Shown: positions 7,290 through 11,996 of the stretch, piece after piece | How the letters are laid out: every line of letters begins with the position of its first letter | Numbering within the stretch: the first letter of the stretch is position 1 | Translations under genes and position numbers: made by a program | Assembly (NCBI GenBank): GCA_028872685.1 | Contig: JAPKEI010000046.1 | Span: 1-11,996, forward strand | Direction: 5' to 3' | Length of the DNA: 11,996 nt | DNA from: Verrucomicrobiota bacterium | GTDB taxonomy: Bacteria > Verrucomicrobiota > Verrucomicrobiia > Limisphaerales > UBA1100 | The notes under the pieces: generated by a model | Told to the model about the DNA's origin: nothing | The model's input: only the letters and a program-made list of their open reading frames with translations | The model's database searches: none

Positions 7290-9113
7290 TTACTTTTTCA
7301 AATCAGAGCCCCGTTTGCCACCGGCGGCTTGGAGGATTTGGACTACCTTTGGCCGACCGGCTTTGACCGCCTCATTGTCGACTTTGATTTGCAGTAAACC
7401 GGTTATCAATCGGGCAAACCCCTGAAGCCCAGCATTCCATTCGCCGGAAGAGGCATCCAGTGGGGTCTCCCCTTTTTTATTACGTAGGTTGGGGTCAGCA
7501 CCCTTGGCGAGAAGAAGCTTTACCGCCTCTGCCCGTCCAAAAAACGCCGCACCTTGCAGAGGTGTGCCCCCGTCATCACCCCGCGCATTCACATCAGCAC
7601 CCTTACTTATCAGGTAACTGGCAACCTCAATCTCTTCGGTAAGAGTTGCCAGCGAGAGGGGTGTAATACCCATTGCATCCCGACTGTCCACCTTGATTCC
7701 ATTGGCCAGTTGCTTTTTGACTTCGCCCAAATCCCCCGTTTTTGCTGCCGCCCAGATGGAATCCTTATCCTCTTTGCGCTTGGTAATGTTCCCCAAGACG
7801 AAGGGTGTATCCGGTCGGGCCGCCCACACCGGCATGCCATCGGAAATCTCCTCCATGATTTCCTCCCGCCGAGTGCGGATGAATTTTCGAATCCCCTCGA
7901 GTCGGAATTTGCGAATCTGGGAGGGGGCCAGAAACGGCTTGAGCATGATCTGGCTACGATCGATTTTGGCGATCATTTTTTCCTCGTCCCAGTGCTCGTC
8001 CATGAGCTTCACCAGCGTCCGCGCATAACGCTTACGGCAGGACTCGACCTGATAAAGCCGGAAGGCTACCCGGCCCTTGGTTTTCACCGAGATGGGAGCC
8101 CGTCGGTCGTTTGTAATTTTGCTGTATTTCTCAAAACCACAATCAAGTCCCCAGGGCATGAAATGGAACTTCTCAGTTTTCGGATTGAAATAGACAAAGA
8201 AGTTGTTGGCATTAGCAACATACCCGTCCCAGAAGCCGATCAATCCCTCGATTGCCCAGAAGGTATAGAATGAATCGAGATCCACATATTTGCCGATGGC
8301 CTTCTCCACGTCTGGTAGGTTTTCTTGCTCTAGCACCTCGGTCAGTTGCTCGATCTTGTCTCTCGCGAGCTTGTCTTTACCGTTTTTCTTCTCGAAGCTC
8401 TTCTCCCAACCGGCGAAAAAGTCCACCACGGTTCCCTCGTAAAGAGTACCGCGATCGTCACCAAAGCTCCGCCTCAGCAACGGTTTCTTCATAGATTCTA
8501 CATGTGCATAGACGCCGAGATTTTTACCGTTGACCGTGATCCGCGCATAGCCACAGCGCGGGGCGGGAGAGCCGGCGGCATTGTAGAGGGCGTATCCCAT
8601 GGTCTGGCTCATCAAGGTGAAGTCCTGCTGATTATTGTTAAACGTGAGCATCGTTAGCCCGTTTAGCTGAGCCTGCTTGTCCACGTGATTGAGCTTGATC
8701 TTGAGCGAAGGTCGGCTTGAGTTTAAGGAACCGAGAAATCCTTTCTTACGAAGCCCGACCTCGGAATATTCTACCCCGCCGATCTTCACCTTGGCTGTCA
8801 CGTAAGTGTAGGGGCTATCGATCGGTCCATTCTTTCGCTGTGCCGAAAGGGCGGTGAAAAAATTGCGGGACTGATTACGAATGGTATCCCAGTCCTTTTC
8901 TTCAATGGTAATCTCTACCTCCAACACCTTGGTCGTTGAGAAGAGTTCCATTTGGGCCTTCTGATTGACCTTCTCCTGCTTGCCCAGTGCTGCAGCCCCC
9001 AACAGGTAAAGACCCATAACCAAAAAAAGTGGCACAAGATAATGAAGCCCGTTGCCCAGCCAACGATAAACCTTGGCGAGGCCGGATTCCCAGTGGTGTG
9101 AAAATGTTTTCAT
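7290..9113 (-). CDS. Membrane-anchored CotH-kinase-like protein with C-terminal ankyrin repeats
   Basis: This 607-residue protein starts at the ATG at 9113; the GTG just before it would add one residue. A single membrane segment at about 23-44 follows a positively charged N-terminus, so the bulk probably lies outside the cytoplasm. Residues 60-420 match the CotH protein-kinase family: VGLRKKGFLGS (119-129) with SLKIKLN, LTFNNNQQDF (156-165), INGxxLGVYxHVE-like VNGKNLGVYAHVE (194-206), DGYVANANNFFVY (296-308) and MPWGLDCGF (319-327). Many CotH proteins have PWDLD where this has PWGLD; the Asp is kept. CotH of Bacillus spores phosphorylates coat proteins from ATP; the bacterial relatives are mostly untested. 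Ankyrin repeats run from about 452, with GITPLSLA, GGTPLQGA and GETPLDAS cores; the last repeat is split by about 30 extra residues. The gene follows the VTC gene after 48 bases. Kinase activity is inferred. Confidence 0.86.
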   Translation of the reverse strand: MKTFSHHWESGLAKVYRWLGNGLHYLVPLFLVMGLYLLGAAALGKQEKVNQKAQMELFSTTKVLEVEITIEEKDWDTIRNQSRNFFTALSAQRKNGPIDSPYTYVTAKVKIGGVEYSEVGLRKKGFLGSLNSSRPSLKIKLNHVDKQAQLNGLTMLTFNNNQQDFTLMSQTMGYALYNAAGSPAPRCGYARITVNGKNLGVYAHVESMKKPLLRRSFGDDRGTLYEGTVVDFFAGWEKSFEKKNGKDKLARDKIEQLTEVLEQENLPDVEKAIGKYVDLDSFYTFWAIEGLIGFWDGYVANANNFFVYFNPKTEKFHFMPWGLDCGFEKYSKITNDRRAPISVKTKGRVAFRLYQVESCRKRYARTLVKLMDEHWDEEKMIAKIDRSQIMLKPFLAPSQIRKFRLEGIRKFIRTRREEIMEEISDGMPVWAARPDTPFVLGNITKRKEDKDSIWAAAKTGDLGEVKKQLANGIKVDSRDAMGITPLSLATLTEEIEVASYLISKGADVNARGDDGGTPLQGAAFFGRAEAVKLLLAKGADPNLRNKKGETPLDASSGEWNAGLQGFARLITGLLQIKVDNEAVKAGRPKVVQILQAAGGKRGSDLKK

Positions 9114-9122
9114 CACAATGTA

Positions 9123-9156
9123 TACAGCATACCGTGCGAGGCAGTTACAGCGTACC
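9123..9156. repeat. Imperfect 11-base direct repeat in the VTC-CotH gap
   Basis: TACAGCATACC (9123-9133) and TACAGCGTACC (9146-9156) differ at one base and start 23 bases apart, about two helical turns, placing both on the same DNA face. They fill most of the 48-base gap upstream of the CotH start. Bases 9133-9141 and 9155-9161 could also pair as a bulged stem. This might be an operator or an RNA structure, or chance. Confidence 0.3.
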
Positions 9157-9161
9157 TCACG

Positions 9162-9926
9162 TTAATGGTAATTTCGAGGCGGGACAAGCCCCAACTGGCA
9201 GCAACCGTGTACATACTTTGAGCATGCCCCATTGCGGGGTGTGAACGGGTGGAGCATATCCTTCACTTCACGGTGGTCGCCCTCGGGGCACTTTACTTCT
9301 ACCACGAACAACTCTGGCATCCGGTGCGGAAATAAAGTGGAAATGGCTCCCTTCCCCATCTGTTTGTAAAACGTGAGATCATAATCCAGCGTAGCCCGAA
9401 GACGGCCATCGGCAGAGGCAAAGTGTTCGCGACGGTATTCCACCAACACCACCGGGTCACTTCGCTTGAGCAATGGCAGCAGATGTTTGGGAGGCAGCGA
9501 GTTTACCAATTCATCGTGAATCCGCCGATAGCTCGTCTCGCCCAAGTCCTGCCGCGGCCGCAGCTCCAGCCGGTGCTTGCCCGTCGCACGGTTGTCCCGC
9601 CACTTGATTTCGAGGAACACAACCTCACCCGGCTTAAGCGAATCATACCAGCGCAGCCGCACCTTCTGGCGCGGGCTGATGCCATCCAGGTTCGCCGTGC
9701 AATCGCCCAGCAACGGGTCATCAAAATAAATGCTCCGCACCGTCGACACCGGCTTGTTGTGAACCAGCCGCCGGCCATTGCCCTCCATCAACCGCCGGAA
9801 CTTACCCACGTCCGCGTTCGGCAAAATAAATTTCGTTTCCCGCCGGATCGCCAAATCCTTCCGTGTGATATCCTCCCCGATAAGCTCAAACAGACCCGTC
9901 CCAATTTCCTGCTCCACTGCCATCAT
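9162..9926 (-). CDS. VTC-domain polyphosphate polymerase-like protein
   Basis: This 254-residue protein has the VTC fold, whose yeast member Vtc4 makes polyphosphate from ATP inside a basic tunnel. The expected tunnel residues are visible: RRETKF (28-33, Glu30 and Lys32), VRSIYFDD (63-70), KVRLRWY (88-94, with Arg90 and Arg92), FLEIKWR (104-110, with Glu106 and Lys108), GKHR (116-119), EYRRE (163-167), RATLDYDL (177-184), VVEVKCPEG (208-216, with Glu210 and Lys212) and SKYVHGC (236-242, with Lys237). I take ATG 9926 as the start because AAAGG lies 8 bases ahead; the ATG at 9977 would add 17 residues and overlap the DUF4956 gene by 40 bases. No membrane segment is present, so the enzyme is cytoplasmic, presumably docked on DUF4956. 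The gap to the DUF4956 stop is 11 bases. Polyphosphate as the product is inferred from the family and not proven for bacterial members. Confidence 0.92.
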   Translation of the reverse strand: MMAVEQEIGTGLFELIGEDITRKDLAIRRETKFILPNADVGKFRRLMEGNGRRLVHNKPVSTVRSIYFDDPLLGDCTANLDGISPRQKVRLRWYDSLKPGEVVFLEIKWRDNRATGKHRLELRPRQDLGETSYRRIHDELVNSLPPKHLLPLLKRSDPVVLVEYRREHFASADGRLRATLDYDLTFYKQMGKGAISTLFPHRMPELFVVEVKCPEGDHREVKDMLHPFTPRNGACSKYVHGCCQLGLVPPRNYH

Positions 9927-9934
9927 GCCAATCG

Positions 9935-9939
9935 CCTTT
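9935..9939 (-). promoter_or_regulatory. Ribosome binding site of the VTC gene
   Basis: On the minus strand AAAGG overlaps the TAA stop of the DUF4956 gene and sits 8 bases before ATG 9926. It is the best Shine-Dalgarno match in the window and decides the VTC start over the in-frame ATG at 9977. The overlap also means the two genes are translated from one message. Confidence 0.6.
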
Positions 9940-10777
9940 AAAATGTTGATTCGAGGTTCACGTAGGAAAACTCGCATTCTGGCAGCTGCTTACGCAGCTG
10001 CGCAATCAATGCTGCCGTCTCGCTGCCGCTCTTTTGATTGATCACAATCCGAACCTGCCCGCGTCCCTGCTCAATATCAAACCGCTGGAGCGAATAGCTG
10101 CCCACCAGTTCATCCACCACCGCCAGCACCCCTCCGGATTCCTCGCCAAAATATTTCTCCGCATCACCTGAAATAGTCAGCAACAAGTTCTGCTGCCGGC
10201 CTTTCCCCGAGGCAAAATGGATGCCCACGATAAACACCGTCGCTGCCACCACCACCACCAGTGCCAAAAGCGGCTGTTCCGCCCCCAGCGCCAAGCCAAC
10301 GCCGATGCACAGGAAAAGATACACCAGCTCTTCCGGATCCTTGATGGCTGCCCGAAAGCGCACAATTGAGAGAGCTCCCAACAAGCCCAGCGAAAGCGTC
10401 CATGACGACTTGACCACTGCTATTACACCGATGGTAACAATCGTGAGCAGCGGGAAAATTCGAGCCACCGAGTCTGCATCCGAAACCGATCCATTGCACT
10501 GCCGATAAAGAAACCGAATATAAAGCCCCAAAACCCCGCCCATCAGCAGATACACCGCTATCGTCATCGCCGACACTGACTTTGCATTCGAAACAGAGAA
10601 ATTTTCTTTTAATCCCTCAACCCAGTTTTTTTCCTCCACCTTGCCGGGGGGATTTCCATTGGCCTCTCCCTCCATCTTGCCAGAAGAATTCTGGTCAGGA
10701 TTACCTTCTGTTTCCTGATTGGCACAACCAACCAGTAACAAGCCCGCCATCAAAACCCATAGAATATTTTTTGCCAT
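9938..10777 (-). CDS. DUF4956 multi-pass membrane protein with a lipoprotein-type N-terminus
   Basis: The product is 279 residues from ATG 10777; an ATG at 10798 would add seven residues but blunt the signal peptide. Residues 1-18 (MAKNILWVLMAGLLLVGC) end in a lipobox, LVGC, with Cys18 as the lipidation site. A hydrophilic Asn/Gly/Pro/Glu-rich linker (19-60) holds two rough copies of GNP...GK(M/V)E. Then come about four membrane segments (70-90, 107-122, 125-138 and 152-188). The family signature is GALSIVRFRAAIKDPEEL (134-151), followed by a soluble C-terminal domain from about 190. DUF4956 genes commonly sit beside VTC-domain and CotH genes, as here, and the protein is a reasonable candidate for the membrane partner of the VTC enzyme; that role is inference. 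Ordinary DUF4956 proteins are about 220 residues without a lipoprotein leader, so the N-terminus is unusual. It lies 58 bases after the PSD1 stop. Confidence 0.9.
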   Translation of the reverse strand: MAKNILWVLMAGLLLVGCANQETEGNPDQNSSGKMEGEANGNPPGKVEEKNWVEGLKENFSVSNAKSVSAMTIAVYLLMGGVLGLYIRFLYRQCNGSVSDADSVARIFPLLTIVTIGVIAVVKSSWTLSLGLLGALSIVRFRAAIKDPEELVYLFLCIGVGLALGAEQPLLALVVVVAATVFIVGIHFASGKGRQQNLLLTISGDAEKYFGEESGGVLAVVDELVGSYSLQRFDIEQGRGQVRIVINQKSGSETAALIAQLRKQLPECEFSYVNLESTF

Positions 10778-10835
10778 TATTTCGTGTACTAACGGCATTA
10801 TTCAGCAAAAGGTTACACGGAGACAAGAAATCATT

Positions 10836-11996
10836 TCAGTCAACGAACGAGAATTCATTGGTCAAAAGAAGTGCATGGACAAAAAATTGCCATTTCTCTG
10901 GGGTTGGACTATCGCCGAGATATGTCTTCGCTAAAGCCAGTTCCTCCGCCTCGGGCGCGCGGCCAAACAGTATCTCATAAAGGCGTTTCACTTTCGTCGA
11001 TGAGCCCGCCGGCAAATCCTTCCGCGCTGCAATACGATTTGCGTAGTCAATAATCGTTCCGTTGTTCATCAAGTACAACGCCTGTGGAGAAACAGTTGTG
11101 GATTCGCGGCGGGCGCAAGTGATGCTCGGGTCCGGGAAATCGAACGCGCGCAATACCGGCGCGAGATCCATGCGATTGATACGGCCGTAAATGCTGCGAC
11201 GACCATTGAAGCCGGCGAGAACATTGACGGGTGGGCCACCCATTTTTTTATCAAGTTGACCGGTAACGGCGACGAGTGCATCACGCATTGACTCAAAGCC
11301 GAGCCGATGGCGATTGAATTTCCAGAGTAAGCGATTATCCGCGTCGACCAATTTTGGATCTGGGCCTTGGTCATCGGCCATTTCTCTCGGATGGGTGGAC
11401 GCCATTTGCCACGTGGCGGAGGTTATGATTTGACGGTGCAAATGTTTGAGTGACCACCCGTTTTTAATGAAATCCGTGGCGAGCCAATCGAGCAACTCGG
11501 GATGGCTCGGCGGCTCGCTGCGCAGGCCAAAATCGCTCGGCGTGTTGACGAGTCCTCGCCCGAAATGCCACGCCCACACACGGTTGACGATGACGCGCGC
11601 GGTGAGTGGATTATTCGGCGAGGCGATGGCACGGGCCAACTCAAGGCGGCCGCTGCCGTTTTGGAAGGGTTCGCGCCCGGAGCCGGACAGCACCTCGAGG
11701 AATTGGCGCGGGACGGGCACGCCGCGTTGGTGCGGATTGCCGCGCTTGAAAATCACGGGGTCGTGCGGCGGGTCAATATCCGTGAGCACCATAGCGCGGG
11801 CCGGCGCGCCCTTGCCGGTCATACTCCATTGCTCGACGCCCTTGATGAGTTTTTTATAAACCGCCTGATCAGGGCGGTCGGGAATGAGGGCAAGGAAACC
11901 CCAGCCGAGACGCCGAGGAATCATCGGTGGCGAGCCTTGACCGTAAATAACCTGCCGTAATGCCTCAGCGTCGGCGTCGGTGAGACACACACTTTT
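10836..11996 (-). CDS. DUF1553 (PSD1) domain protein, N-terminal part outside the window
   Basis: The frame is open from the right edge and gives 386 codons to the TGA at 10836. The only early start inside the window, a GTG at 11990, is two codons from the edge and mid-protein, so the true start lies beyond. Visible parts, counted from the edge: PARAMVLTDIDPPHDP leading into IFKRGNP (82-88), GRLELA (116-121), NRVWAWHFGRG (138-148), SHPELLDWLA (164-173), FDFPDPS, SPQALYLMNN and the terminal TNEFSFVD. These are the C-terminal half of a PSD1 protein. The preceding DUF1549/cytochrome domains should lie to the right. It belongs to a different subtype from the PSD1 at 3721-5754, which has VRGNHERPGEI in place of FKRGNPHQRGV. 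The gene directly downstream is DUF4956, not the usual DUF1501 partner. Confidence 0.94.
   Translation of the reverse strand, partial: KSVCLTDADAEALRQVIYGQGSPPMIPRRLGWGFLALIPDRPDQAVYKKLIKGVEQWSMTGKGAPARAMVLTDIDPPHDPVIFKRGNPHQRGVPVPRQFLEVLSGSGREPFQNGSGRLELARAIASPNNPLTARVIVNRVWAWHFGRGLVNTPSDFGLRSEPPSHPELLDWLATDFIKNGWSLKHLHRQIITSATWQMASTHPREMADDQGPDPKLVDADNRLLWKFNRHRLGFESMRDALVAVTGQLDKKMGGPPVNVLAGFNGRRSIYGRINRMDLAPVLRAFDFPDPSITCARRESTTVSPQALYLMNNGTIIDYANRIAARKDLPAGSSTKVKRLYEILFGRAPEAEELALAKTYLGDSPTPEKWQFFVHALLLTNEFSFVD

Noticed and set aside
7554..8273. A 239-codon plus-strand open frame opposite the CotH-ankyrin gene
   Set aside because: The minus-strand frame encodes clear CotH and ankyrin motifs across the same bases; the plus-strand product resembles nothing I recognise.
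9117..9150. TATACA-like -10 box for a promoter before the CotH gene
   Set aside because: The matching -35 position reads TAACTG, a poor match, and the -10 would sit only about six bases from the start codon.
10245..10262. CCA trinucleotide repeat in the DUF4956 gene
   Set aside because: It encodes a Val-rich membrane segment conserved in character; such short runs are expected in hydrophobic helices and need no special explanation.

Overview
The window is a fully co-directional stretch of about 12 kb. Nine protein genes, two of them cut by the window edges, all read on the minus strand, with gaps of about 90 bases or less. The families present are a formylglycine-type sulfatase, DUF1501 proteins, DUF1549/DUF1553 (PSCyt2/PSD1) proteins and a secreted CxxCH protein with QW repeats. 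These are typical of the Planctomycetota/Verrucomicrobiota group. Together with moderate GC and a general lack of strong Shine-Dalgarno sites, this suggests an environmental member of that group, more likely Verrucomicrobiota. The phylum is an inference from gene content; no rRNA or marker gene is present.

Layout in transcription order (right to left): (1) the C-terminal part of a DUF1553/PSD1 protein (10836-11996); (2) a three-gene module of a lipoprotein-type DUF4956 membrane protein (9938-10777), a VTC-fold polyphosphate-polymerase-like enzyme (9162-9926) and a membrane-anchored CotH-kinase-like protein with C-terminal ankyrin repeats (7290-9113); (3) a Tat-exported DUF1501 protein (5816-7243); (4) a complete DUF1549-DUF1553 protein (3721-5754), coupled by an ATGA overlap to (5) a second DUF1501 protein (2345-3724); (6) a secreted protein with one CxxCH motif and three QW motifs (1244-2341); (7) a sulfatase running off the left edge (1-1153).

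The PSD1 to DUF1501 pair is the recurrent unit of such clusters and occurs twice here. One pair is tightly coupled (items 4 and 5). The other is split by exactly the DUF4956-VTC-CotH module (items 1 and 3), as if the module had been inserted between partners. Almost every product outside the DUF4956/VTC pair carries an export signal or membrane anchor. The cluster therefore looks like an extracytoplasmic programme: sulfate-ester removal plus the poorly understood PSD1/DUF1501 and CxxCH proteins. Joined to it is a membrane module that may make and handle a phosphate polymer or phosphorylate exported targets. The enzymes' substrates cannot be read from the sequence.

An unexpected small-scale feature is a 42-base array of six AT-rich heptamers (5431-5472). 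It lies in frame inside the DUF1549 domain and encodes 14 residues where the family normally has an unrelated linker/helix. No tRNA, rRNA, CRISPR array, transposase or convincing promoter was seen. There is no stretch over 300 bases without a gene.
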